Assembly: GCA_964058805.1 (NCBI GenBank)
Contig: CAXKVV010001476.1
Span: forward strand, 1-29,815
DNA: 29,815 bases
Direction of reading: 5' to 3'
Source: Schoenoplectus triqueter
Lineage: Eukaryota; Streptophyta; Magnoliopsida; Poales; Cyperaceae
Part shown: positions 9,429 to 20,271 of the stretch, piece after piece
Layout: each line of letters begins with the position of its first letter
Position numbering within the stretch: position 1 is the first letter of the stretch
Notes under the pieces: model-generated
Told to the model about the DNA's origin: nothing
The model's input: only the letters and a program-made list of their open reading frames with translations
Databases searched by the model: none
Made by a program: the position numbers and the translations under genes

Positions 9429-9912
9429 TATATGAAGAAATTTATGTAAATATATGATACGTACAGGTGCAAAACTGCCGAACAAACCATTGAATGATAA
9501 TATTAACAAAAACAACGGTCGACCGGTCCATTGATTTTATTTCTCTCAATCAATCAATGTCATCAAAACAACTACAAACTCTTAAGAAGCCGATCATGGT
9601 TATGTATTCACATGAAACTGAATCGTAACATCACAGCAATCTACGCTTGAAGAAGATTGACATGGTTATTTATACACATGAAGCTAACTTTATCATGACA
9701 TTGCTCTGACAGACATATCAACTCGGTGCAGTATATCCAGCAATTAACTTGATTTTACATTACGAATGAGAATGCACCAAGGAACAAGAGAAGAAATTTA
9801 ATTCCATCAGCGGATAATGTCAAAGATCAGAAAAAGAAATGTAAAAGCCAAGTAAGAGAAACACTTTGCTATTATGATGATACATACGAACCAACTATAT
9901 ATAGTTTAGTCC
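9429..9912. other. Intergenic DNA and 3' UTR of the ankyrin gene
   Basis: AT-rich with no coherent exon. The part next to 9912 should be the 3' UTR of the minus-strand ankyrin gene. Confidence 0.5.
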
Positions 9913-12859
9913 CTAAAATTTGCCTCTTCTACTACTAGATTTCTTCAATTCTTGATTCCTGGAACCCAAACTGACCCAACTGTAATTACTTGGGATCAAG
10001 AATGCGTCTATAGTTTCAGCTGTGCCAGCAACAACTGTTCTGCCTTCTGATGGGCTAACAGACTTGGATCTGATTAGAGTACTCTTGTTTTGTGAATTAT
10101 TAGTTGAGGTGGCCCACTTGAGCCATGATGAGGCCCTGTTGGATGTTTCCTTTTTCTTTTGTTTGAGACGTTCTTCTTTCTCTTCCTTTCTTTCCAGGAG
10201 GCTCGGGCTTGAGAGAGGTGTGAAAAATTGCTCAGGTTGAAGAGGCACAAATTTTGTGAATGTCACTACTACCCTTATAGTGGGCACCACAGGGATAGCA
10301 ACCTGATGAGGGTACACATGAAATTATGATAATTAACAAAGTGTTGGAAATTTTGTTAAATTTTTCTTGCAGAACCTTCGCATCACTGATTTATGGTATT
10401 AAGAAAAGAAAAGAACTCGTCTTCTGCAACCACTTATCCCAAGTCCTAGTACAATACTCAGACTGTAATAACACTGAATTAATTTTCACTTTTTTGTCAG
10501 CTGTTGATCAATTTTCTGAGATGTTGTTATAATTCTGTCAAGCTGTAAATTTGTTCAAAAGTCCTGATCCTTAATAATTCCCTCTAGACTGCAAATGAAA
10601 TTCACAAATTTGAAAAAAAAAAAGGGAACAAAAAAAGATAAAATAAATCTTCACTGAGGCCCCAGTACTAATATACCTTAACCGGAAATGTCCCAGGAGG
10701 GAACTTGTTAGTGAGCAATTCCCGTAGCCGCCTGACTGCACGCACCCCGTTTGACAGAATATCCAAGAGAGGCAAAATCTCTTCTATCTTCAATGGGAAC
10801 TCTTCGGTGAGCCAAACAGTTGGCCGCAAGCTTTTCACTGTCTCTTTCTCCTTGCATTTCACCTGCCACCAATTCCCATTAGTCATATTCTTCAACACAA
10901 GTAAACAAATTCAATCAGATATGGCTTACAAGTAACAATTGTGAAAGCAAAAGACCTAAATGTAGAGACGGGCTAGTTTAATTGTTCTGAGAAAATGTTG
11001 TCAACATACGAGATGGTGTCTTTCTGGCGAGTAAATTGGAAATAAATCACATGATGTGCTTGAACAAACAATCTAGAAGAAAAAATAGAGTCCATTACCT
11101 TCTTCTCCCATCTATTTCTTTCTTCCTTCAATCGAGGTGGTGGTACGGCCACATCCACACTGCGCCGTCTCCTTCCCTCATTTGTCTCCTCTGCTACTCT
11201 GCTACGCCGCCTAGGTTCGTAGCAGCTCCGCCGTGGCGGTGCAATATCAGCTACCAAAAAGTCGCCATCATCCTCACGGATCCGTAGTGGCATCATGACA
11301 TCCTCCTCCTCGAGAATCACATCATCATTATAATTATCATCATGATCATCATTACTATTTTCAACATTGCTATTACTCTCTTCAGCTTGCAGGGTTTTAA
11401 AGGTGAACATAATGTTGTTTAGGTCATATGACCTGGCCTTCCAAGTGCCGGCCACAAGCTCGGTCTTCTCCTTGCCGCGCCAACTGGTTCGAGGCACCAA
11501 TTCAGCTGAAGTGATATTTAAGCCAGGGCGGCATGCTGTTGAGTCAGATATAAGTTCATCATCAGATTCGGTATCTTCTATTCCAGAGAACAAATCATGA
11601 ACCTGTGAATCACAGAACTGATTCATTACTAAATTGTAATGAATGTAACAATTGGCTTTTCTCTGAAAATGTGTCATGTGCCAATTTATAAATACTTCAA
11701 TTCCAGTTCACAGCTATTTTAATATGTTGTACCGGATTGCAATTGCAACAGAATATACACCTGATCGATGTTTCTCAAGTAATTACCAAACTTTAATTTA
11801 GCTTCACACATTGGTTATTTTGATTTGGTTCTGTATCAAAAAAATGAAAAATCCAATTTACTGTGTGTTACATTCGCTGGGTGATCATCGCAAATTACCA
11901 AAAAAGAAAAAAAGACTATGAGCAAATAACTTAAGTTGAATATTTCTTTTTGGAGGAGTAACTTAGGATCCAGTAACCTTTCTAATTTTAACTGGTTCTG
12001 GATGCAATTGATAAAGCTTATCACAAGCAATATTACGTATTACTTTTACTGCATTTTTGGGTTTAATTAGAATCAGTGATCATCAAAAGCAAACAAGGCT
12101 AAATTGAACTACCTCACGGCGGCCATGGTGAAGCACAAGGAGCGACCCGATTGGGAGTTTGGGGTCCTCAGGTGCTGCCAAAAAGACAAATGAACGCTCA
12201 GCACGGCGCGCCCTCAACCCGTCGAACCCAGCAAGTGAAACATCTGCTCTGACATTTGCGCCACGCTTCCACACACGGCACGTGTCAGATGGCGCAGCCC
12301 TGGACAGGAATGGCACAATTGGACTCTCCAGCCGAAATGAAATCTCAAGGTAGGAATCCTGCATTTGTTTAAGAGCTGGTAAGAGCAGGTGGAGCCGGCG
12401 CCGGAGCTTGGCCCAGGCTATTAGACGGTAGTGCTTGAGCATCAATTTGGCGAGGCGGTGGTGGTCGAGGGAGATGGAAAGGTGGAGGGGGGACCAGCCA
12501 GAGGCATTTTGGAGAGACGGATCGGCTCCAGCCAATAGGAGGAGTGACGCGAGGTGGGGTCGATTAAGGCGCACGGCGAGGTGGAGAGGCGTGTCATTTC
12601 CCGGGACATCCCGGCGGTCGACGATGGCAGAGACAGTGGCCGCCAGCGAGGACTCCCGAACGGAGTCGGTGAGAGAGAGGATGGAGGAGGGGTGGGCGAG
12701 GGAAGGGAGAGATGCCAGAAGCGCTGACAGGCGGGCCCCGTTGTTGAGTAAGACAAAGTGGTGCGCTGGGCTGTGCGAGTATTCTGAGGGGTTTAGAGTT
12801 GGAGAAGCTGTGGTAGCGGGTTCTCGACGCCCCTTTTGGGGTTTCACCTCTGTCGCCAT
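9913..12859 (-). CDS. Ankyrin-repeat protein with GPCR-chaperone (ANKRD13-type) domain
   Basis: Four minus-strand exons, 12859-12113, 11602-11099, 10862-10677 and 10302-9913, all join in phase 0 and encode 608 residues. Residues about 88-145 form two ankyrin repeats (NDTPLHLAVRLNRPHLASLL, then SGWSPLHLSISLDHHRLAKL). From about 165 follows the conserved domain (Pfam GPCR-chaperone 2), including DSYLEISFRLESPIVPFLSR, the ELVPRTSWRGKEKTELVAGTWKA region of exon 2, and the exon 3 block WLTEEFPLKIEEILPLLDIL. Exon 4 ends in a Lys/Glu- and Ser-rich tail. Animal relatives act as ER-associated chaperones or as ubiquitin-binding regulators of membrane receptors; a membrane-protein quality-control role in plants is inferred. 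Length and domain order match plant homologues. Exon 2 also carries an Asp/Asn/Glu-rich insert. The first exon is markedly GC-rich. The ATG at 12859 is the first in-frame start. Confidence 0.93.
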
Positions 12860-13400
12860 TGCTGAGGATGAGAGAGAGGCCGAGGAGACCTAATTGTCTC
12901 TCTTTGCCATGGTATCTCTGAAAGGGGTTATTCTTTTTCACAAGCTCTGTTTCTGAATGCTTGCTTGCTTACGATCACTATCTCACTCTCACCAGTCTCT
13001 ATCTGATCTGAGGTGTGACAGCGAGAGGTGTGACTACTCTTATCTATCTATCTGTCTGTCGGAGATAACAAATTAAAAGGAGTGAAATAATTGGAGACAG
13101 ATGGGTCTAAGCTAAGGCCTTTTCGACAAGGTGAAGGTGGGTCTTGTTCTCTTCTCCTTCTTCTCTCCGCCTCTTCTCTGTTTCTCTACTGTTTCTTTCT
13201 ATACTCCACACAGCAACTTTTGTCCAGATGGGGAGAGAGAGAGAGAGAGAAAGAGGTAATTGAAACTTGAAAGAGGTGGCATGGCAACTGGCAACGCCGG
13301 GATGCGCGATGGGAGATTCGGACTGGATCAAAGCTACTGAGGAGGGGCTGGCTACTTTTTCTTTTTCTCTTTTCCTTTCCTCGGGTTCTGTAACTTTTGT
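12860..13400 (-). promoter_or_regulatory. Pyrimidine-rich 5' leader/proximal promoter of the ankyrin gene
   Basis: Read on the minus strand, this region is dense in CT/TCTCT, including a (CT)n tract at about 13231-13250 and CTT-rich runs near 13145-13190. Such CT-rich stretches are common in plant core promoters and 5' UTRs. No clear TATA box stands out, as is common for constitutive genes. The transcription start is not defined by sequence alone. Confidence 0.45.
13231..13250. repeat. (GA)n microsatellite
   Basis: A GA dinucleotide run within the ankyrin gene leader region, read as CT on the transcribed sense strand. Confidence 0.9.
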
Positions 13401-16400
13401 TTTTAACTAGTTTACTGCATCTTTGATTCTTTGATCACGTCGACTTTAAATGCTTCGGGTTTTCTATGACATGTCATTTTCATTGCCTCTGAAATGCATT
13501 GATCAACATAGAATTCTTTTACGCCGATTTTGCTATCGATCATGCGGTGTTACCGTTAATTAATCAATTACAATGATTTTCTTTTCCATCAACCTCTCTC
13601 TTCGAATAAAAAAATATATCTTAACTATTCAATACTTAAAATTGAACGGCCTGCAATTATTTTGATCATTGCAGAATCTCTCATTTTTTTATTATGTCCA
13701 AATTATCTTACCGGTATTGGTTTTAAAAAATCATTATGTAAAAAACTTTTCTTATGAACAGAGAGACTAATGAAGTAAATTTCTATTTTTCTGTATTGAT
13801 TTTTTTTAATTAGGATGTACCACGTTTAGGAGGATTTTTTTTACATTTCGGTTTTTGGAAGATGCGTATTAAACTTAAAATATCAACAATATTACAATTA
13901 AATAGATAAAAAATAAATCACATAATAGAAAAACAAATCTACAAATTAATAAAAAAAAGTTAGTTCACTAATTTCTGCAAAAAATAAATTTTAATTGATT
14001 ATACAAAAAATGTTATTAAAAATTCTGAATATTATAACAAAAAAGTCTAAAGATATAAGCAGCAATGCCTGGCTTTATTCCAACTCGATGAAAATGAAAT
14101 AAAAATGAAATTGTTCAGATGGATCGGATGGGGTAAAAGTTTTTCTTGTACCATCAAAATACTTATATTGGAATAATAGCCTATCTCTTGTTACTCTTAT
14201 ATTTAAACCTCTATATATATATCCAGAATCCAGATAATATTTTACCTTGAAGTAAAGTATTTTGTCTAATTTAAATCTTCAAATCATCTCCAAATTAAAA
14301 GATATCTACTTTGATTGACCTTCTCCAAAACAAGAACAGGAGAGAAGGAACCAAGGGTTTTGTGATGCCATATTATTACGTGACATCAGACCCGTACATT
14401 CGGACAGCATTGATTGGGATGGGTGATGCCCTCTGTCTCGCTCTTACCAATCACCATTCATTCTTTCTTTTCTGATTTTTTTTTTTGTAAATTAGTTCGA
14501 TTGTTTCATCTCGCCAATTAAGTCCACTTAATTCTTATGGTTTTTTCATATCTAAGAATAGCGTTTTTTCGAAATAACAGTAGAATTAGCAACCATTCAA
14601 ACACAAAATTAAAATCGAGAATAACAACAAAATCGTGCTATTCCTCTAACCCACAGAAAACGTTGGATTAGCGAATTAGTATCCATAAGGGTGGTGAAAA
14701 TAATAATTTTTTTTTCTTTTTTATTAGTATGGAGTAGTAATGTAGTATTAAATAAATATTACTATTAAATAAAATACTAAAAAATAATTAATTATTTTAA
14801 CTATTCTCAAGTTACTATCCAAATAAAATTTTACTAACCCAAAATTGTAAAAGTTAGCATTATTCTCACATTTCCTAAAATATCACTAATCTCATACTAT
14901 TCTCAACTACTAACAAAAGCAGTGCTAATTCTAACACTGTATCTATAGTAGCTGAGTTAGAATTATGGTATATAGTGTGTACTAAAATCAAAGTGGTATG
15001 TATATACTGCAAAATATAACAACAAAAATGAGCCAAAATACAATTGGGCATATCAAATAAAGGTATTGAAACAAAAAAAAAATGTACATTTAAATCAATA
15101 GGAATGTCTAATAAGTATTAACAAAAAAAATTCAAGGTTGCACGCTGAAGATCATTTCTTCATAAAATGACTCTAATTATTTCACCATGAGAGGACAATA
15201 GTTGAATAATGAAGCGTGTTAATTAATGGGAGAACAAATAAAAAATCTGAATAAATGATCTTTTAGAGATAACAAGTTATTTAAATAACAACAACATCCC
15301 ACGAAATTATATGTTTACGTATAAAAGAAAATGTTTAATATTAGTAGAGTTTCTCAGATGATAAAATATGATTAAAATTGTTAAAATAGATATCTTGGAA
15401 CATCTTAAGGGTCAGAATTCAGTTTACCATAATAAGGAAATAGTGACTCAATAATATATTATAGTATACTAGGATGATTGTAAAACAACTAACAATAAAA
15501 TTTATAAATACAATGTAATATTTTGTATATCTTAGTCCTTTTTTTGACATTTTTGTTTTGAAATGTTTAATAACTCTATATCTACTTCTCGAACACATGC
15601 ACGTTAACTATTCCTAGTTTAATTAATTGTTTCGGTTTAGAAAGAAATCTGTATTTTAGTTGTACGAATTTAAATTTGAATGATTTATAAATATGCACAT
15701 TTTAAAAATAAAATAGTTTAATACTAAATATCCAACTTCTAACAAACAAGGGATATATGCAACATTAAATGCGTATAAATAAATACTCTTAATTCAAGAG
15801 GGAAAAAAATACTAAAATAGGATACTTTCCACTTGCAAGTGTATGGGACTCAAGAGTCTAGACAGTGCTCTAGCATTTCCCTCTTGTGAGTTCATCTTCC
15901 AAAGGGAATGAAAATTTAGTCTGCTTGAACTGTTAGATGTTCTTTAAAGTAACTCAACACAAATCTCAGAACAAGGGCACCCAACTGATCTGAACAGATA
16001 TTATCTTGCATTGTAGAGGATCTTTATCATGATTCACATAAGGCCACCTCGATTTTCTAAATGAAGCAACGTGACTTGACTGAGGTTGGTTGTAAATTCT
16101 TCTGTTGTAAAATACTCCATGTTCTAACATGTAGGATAAAGCACTGATTCGAAGTTGCAAACAATCACAAACCAACAGAGAACAATGATTTACACGGAGA
16201 AATTAAAATTAATTAAAAAATATTAAAATTTTCTAGTTCATTTGTAATCTCATTACCATATTATCAAAGCAACCGTTGTCAAATGATCCCTCCCTATTTT
16301 AATATTGGGGAAGAAATTTTTTCTTTCATACTTAATTCGCACATTTCGACAGTTATCTATGTATAATTAATAATTTTATAGAAAAAAAGAAACAATTTCA

Positions 16401-17448
16401 GAAGAAATATGTTCAGGCCTGGTGCATATCACTGACATAATTTTTACGTAGATAATTTTGCTGCTGATTTACATTTTACACTACATGAACTTCTGCACAG
16501 AAGAAAGCAATAGTTGATCTACTGTATGAGATTTAGTACGTCCCATGTCAGATTCTTATCTGTTTGGTTGATGGGATCACGTGAGTGATAAATATCCATT
16601 TCCAAACAAATGGATGGTTGAAAGCTCTGATGATCTCCATTTCTCCGTTCTTCATTATGATTTATCGGAAAGATGAATGTTAAGTTTTTAAATTTTATAA
16701 ATATTTGTAATAAAAGATTTCATCAGAACTTCAAACTTACAATCTTTCAAAGACTGGTGATTTAGTACTGTACTTGAACCACAACCATACCATCTTTACC
16801 ACTGACAAGTTTATGCTTTTTTTTTTCCACTTTAGACCAAAAAGAGTGTCTGAGAACAACATTTTTATTCTCCAACATGTCAAAAACAGTGACTAACGCT
16901 AAATGTAGTTAGAAATATAAAAAATGATTAAATGATAACTTTTTTTCACGATACACCTTAGCACAGTTTTATGTACATCAGTAATTTAATTTCAAATCTG
17001 AAACTAAAATATGATTTATTGATATTGTTTAACGTCACATTTGAATAGAGATAGATACATGATTTTAGTGGATCGGTAATTGAATTATAATAATTTATCG
17101 AGTTCAAATTAATTAACTATATTAAATAAAAAATTAAAAAGATATCATACATTCTTACATAATAAAAAACTATCAAAATATCTTTTCGTATATTAAAAAT
17201 AATAAAAAATAAAACTCAAAATAATAGATAATCATGTCGATGTCGATGAAAAAAAATTCTTTACGGGATTTCATATTTTGAAACCCTTTATATAATTATT
17301 TTTATTATCTGCGGTATTAAACATATTTTTTCAATGAGAAGTAATTAGACAATATAAATGGAGTCAGAAATTAGATCCAAAAAGGTTAGATAAAAATTAG
17401 CATACAATTACTATTTTTTAAAATTCAAGGGAGGAGATCAGATGACCC
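13401..17448. other. AT-rich intergenic region, no gene recognised
   Basis: About 4 kb without an exon I can support. A stretch at about 14550-14945 with TATTCTCAA/TTGAGAATA-type motifs in both orientations (AACTATTCTCAAG, ACTATTCTCAAC, AATAGCG) may be a degraded inverted-repeat element, but I cannot set its ends. The open stretch at 15966-16175 on the minus strand lacks splice partners and recognisable composition. No tRNA or rRNA was seen. Confidence 0.5.
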
Positions 17449-17450
17449 TA

Positions 17451-17853
17451 GGGGTGTCAATGGGTCGGGTTGGGTCAAGTCACATTATTTTATTATTTTT
17501 TTGACCCGACACGATTAAATTCGAGTTAAAAAATTTTGACCCATACCCGACCCGACGGGTCACGGGTCGACCCGTGTAAAATAATTAAATATTTAATAAA
17601 TATTTTTATATAACTTTAAGTAATAAAATATTAATTAATTTATAATTAATCTTAATTAGTATATAATTAGTGTATTTTTAAGCTTTAATTAGTACTAAAT
17701 CACAAAATTACTTCAAAAAATATAATTAATCGGGTCGGGTCGGGTTGACCCGAACCCAACCCGATCTGATTCATGTCAAAATAATTAAACTCATATCCGA
17801 CCCATTTATTTTCGAATCATGTCGGATCGGGTCGGATCAAAAATTGACAACCC
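17451..17853. mobile_element. GGGTC-rich inverted-repeat element flanked by TA
   Basis: The left end (TA)GGGGTGTCAAT is mirrored at the right, whose reverse complement is (TA)TAGGGTTGTCAAT. Inside, both arms are filled with GGGTCGGGT/ACCCGACCC units, which fold on each other. The centre (about 17580-17720) is AT-only. A flanking TA on each side may be the target duplication, although TA could also belong to the terminal repeat. No protein is encoded. The superfamily is not assigned. Confidence 0.65.
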
Positions 17854-18000
17854 TATAACTTACAGAATCCACCCTAGCGTACCAAGAATTATAAAATATT
17901 GAGATCATTTGATATTGGATCAAAAAGACAAACAATAAATGGAAAAAAATTATTCAAACCAACCATTAATTGTTTGTTTGACATTTTGACGTTTTGTTCA

Positions 18001-18023
18001 TATATATATAAATATATAAAAAT

Positions 18024-18055
<32 letters not shown>

Positions 18056-18056
18056 T
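18001..18056. repeat. AT-rich microsatellite
   Basis: Imperfect TATATA/AAATATA runs directly preceding the tandem-repeat block. Confidence 0.9.
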
Positions 18057-18097
18057 GGAATATTAAACAAGAACAGTGAATCATTTTTGTTATTTTA

Positions 18098-18600
18098 AAT
18101 CATAAAATGTGATTATTGATATAATAAAACGCGTTGGTGCGACGTTACAGTGAAAATTTTATAAGCAGATCTTATTGATAATGATAATATGATTTCAACT
18201 CATAAAATGTGATTATTCATATAATAATGAGTATTGTTGTGATGTGACAGTGAAAATATTGTAATCAGATCCTTTTTTGTTAATGTATTATTGATAATGA
18301 TAATATGATTTCAACTCATAAAATGTGATTATTCATATAATAATGAGTATTGTTGTGATGTGACAGTGAAACTATTGTAATCAGATCCTTTTTTGTTAAT
18401 GTCACGTCAATATGATTTAAATTATAAAAAATGTGAATATTGATATAGTAAAGAGTGTTTTGCTGTGACGTGACAGTGGAAATATTGTAACCAGGTCTTT
18501 TTTTGTTAAAATGTGATTATTGATAAAATAAAATGTGAATATAAGAATATTGTTATAATAATAGGTGTTGTATGACGTGACAATAAAAATATTGAAGTTA
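18098..18600. repeat. Tandem repeat, about 5 units of roughly 88-116 bp
   Basis: The phrase CATAAAATGTGATTATT(G/C)ATATAATA starts at 18101, 18201 and 18317, with diverged versions at about 18421 and 18508. Each unit also holds TGTGA(T/C)GTGACAGTGAAA and, in most, ATTGTAATCAGATCCTTTTT. Units 2 and 3 are nearly identical over about 100 bp, so at least one duplication is recent. No coding potential was found. Confidence 0.85.
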
Positions 18601-19599
18601 TTCTTATCATAAAAAAAAGTCTTGAAAGCGTAATACCACAATGATAACAATTAACAAGAATAAACAAAACTCAAGTACAATTTAGTCATTTATCTTTAAT
18701 CATAACTTGCAATAAATTAGTAAGGGACTAAAAGAAGTTTGTGGGTGGTGTTTGGTTGAAATTTAAAAAAGTTGGAACCATGTGTACAGTTTACGCAAAG
18801 TCGCAAAACCTAACTTCTTTTATCATGAATATTTTTATATTAGAAATTTAGAGCCATATATGTGTAGTTTTAAAATCGTCATTGTACTTGTACAACTTAG
18901 CGAGAAAGTACTGATTGCTGGAAGATATTGGGATGCAATTATGACACAACAAAAGACATATATAATTTGCAACAAATTCAATTTGTACAATATTTAAATT
19001 AATAGAAATATATTGAAATTAGTTCTCCTTCTTTTCATTAAATATTTATCGAAGACATTCTTCATTTGATTATTTAGTATTTAATATTTTTAGTTTTGAA
19101 AAATACCACATATGATCTTTTGCACACAAAAAAAAAACATCAAACTTCTAGATTTTTACCTATATTTAATAAAAGAAATTGTTAATGTTGCAACTTGTAT
19201 CCACCAATAATTTTTCACAAATATAAAAAGATCGTTCTAATATTAAATGTATTTATCTTTTATCATAACACAATCATCTTTTTAGTGAAAATTTGTATTA
19301 CATAAATACATACACTGAGTTTATGTCCCATTAGCCATGAGTCATAACTGGACCAAATTGCTGGCTGAATAATCCAAGCATGACAATTGCACGTCCGATT
19401 TGTCACGACTTTACGCATCCTCATATCCTGTGCAGTGGAGAGTGTGGGCACACTGTTTGTTGAAAGAACGTGTCTTGTCCCCTGTCGTTATTAATTGGTT
19501 TCATCCTTATCGGATCCCATCTGTTATGCCCGTCTATACTTGTTGTGATCTTTTGTGGCGCACCTGGTGTTGGTGTAGTGCTGTCTGAAATTATGGTTA
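18601..19599. other. Intergenic DNA, no gene recognised
   Basis: AT-rich except for 19330-19600, which has more balanced base composition and several overlapping open frames of about 60 residues on both strands. None has a recognisable motif, and none is linked to other exons. Confidence 0.45.
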
Positions 19600-19606
19600 T
19601 CATCAC

Positions 19607-19982
19607 GAATGGGGATCCATTGACAATGGGTTATTTTAACAACTTGACAATGAATCTCTAAATAAATACAAAAAAAATTTAAAAATGAAAAAAAAATATA
19701 GATGAGTTCTTATACTTTTAGATTGATGGTCGTTCAAATTTCATATAATTTTATTATTGTTTATCGTTTGATAGTCTATCAAAAACCATCAAATTGTCCA
19801 ATTTAACGGTTTTTGATGGACTAACAAATGATAATAAAATTATATGAAATTTAAATGACCATCAATCTAAACGTATAAGAACACATTTATATTTTTTTTT
19901 CCATTTTTAAGATTTTTTTTGTATTTATTTAGAGATCCATTTTCAAGATTGTCAAAATAAACCATTTTCAACCCATCCCTTC
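19607..19982. mobile_element. Foldback MITE with near full-length inverted arms
   Basis: Two arms of about 185 bp pair across a centre near 19797. Left-arm landmarks (GGTTATTTTAACAACTTGACA, TCTCTAAATAAATACAAAAA, TTTAGATTGATGGTC, TTTCATATAATTTTATTA) all recur reverse-complemented in the right arm. The ends are GAATGGGGATC and, reverse-complemented, GAAGGGATGGG. The 7-bp direct repeat TCATCAC abuts both ends (19600-19606 and 19983-19989) and is probably the target duplication. A shorter relative sits at 8457-8686. No protein is encoded. Confidence 0.8.
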
Positions 19983-19989
19983 TCATCAC

Positions 19990-20271
19990 TTTAATATGAA
20001 AATGTGGATCAAGTGACTCGGAAGTTCTCCAAGAACGTTTGAAATATTTTGGAAAGAAAAATAACAATAAATACGTAGTTCTGACTCACCAGTGTTATTT
20101 TTGAAAATAAAAAGTTCATTATTTTTGAAAATAAGAAGCTTACTCACATAATAAGAAGCTTATTATGTGGACCAAGTGACTTGAAAGTTCCCCACAACTG
20201 TTTTTAGTACACCTATTAATTTTTGAGTGAATAATTTTGTTACTGTATAAGGGTGCACGCACTCGGCCGTG
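19990..20271. other. Short AT-rich spacer with a duplicated phrase
   Basis: The phrase GTGGA(T/C)CAAGTGACT(C/T)G(G/A)AAGTTC appears at about 20004 and again at about 20167. AATAAGAAGCTTA is repeated between them. This is a small local duplication with no coding potential seen. Confidence 0.5.

Noticed and set aside
12435..12893. 152-residue plus-strand open frame, Arg/Trp-rich
   Set aside because: It is the antisense shadow of the GC-rich first exon of the ankyrin gene, which has strong family evidence on the minus strand.
12442..12941. Additional minus-strand frames across the ankyrin first exon
   Set aside because: They are alternative frames of the same exon, Ser/Pro-rich by composition. 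The ankyrin frame carries the PLHLA motifs.
15966..16175. 69-residue minus-strand frame with non-trivial composition
   Set aside because: No splice partners, no recognisable domain, and no promoter-like context. Chance is adequate.
17451..17853. GGGTC-rich arms as a telomere-like or CRISPR-like array
   Set aside because: Units are imperfect, lie in inverted orientation within defined ends, and have no regular spacers.
18417..18650. 77-residue Phe/Tyr-rich minus-strand frame
   Set aside because: It overlaps the tandem repeat, and its composition is explained by AT-rich units.
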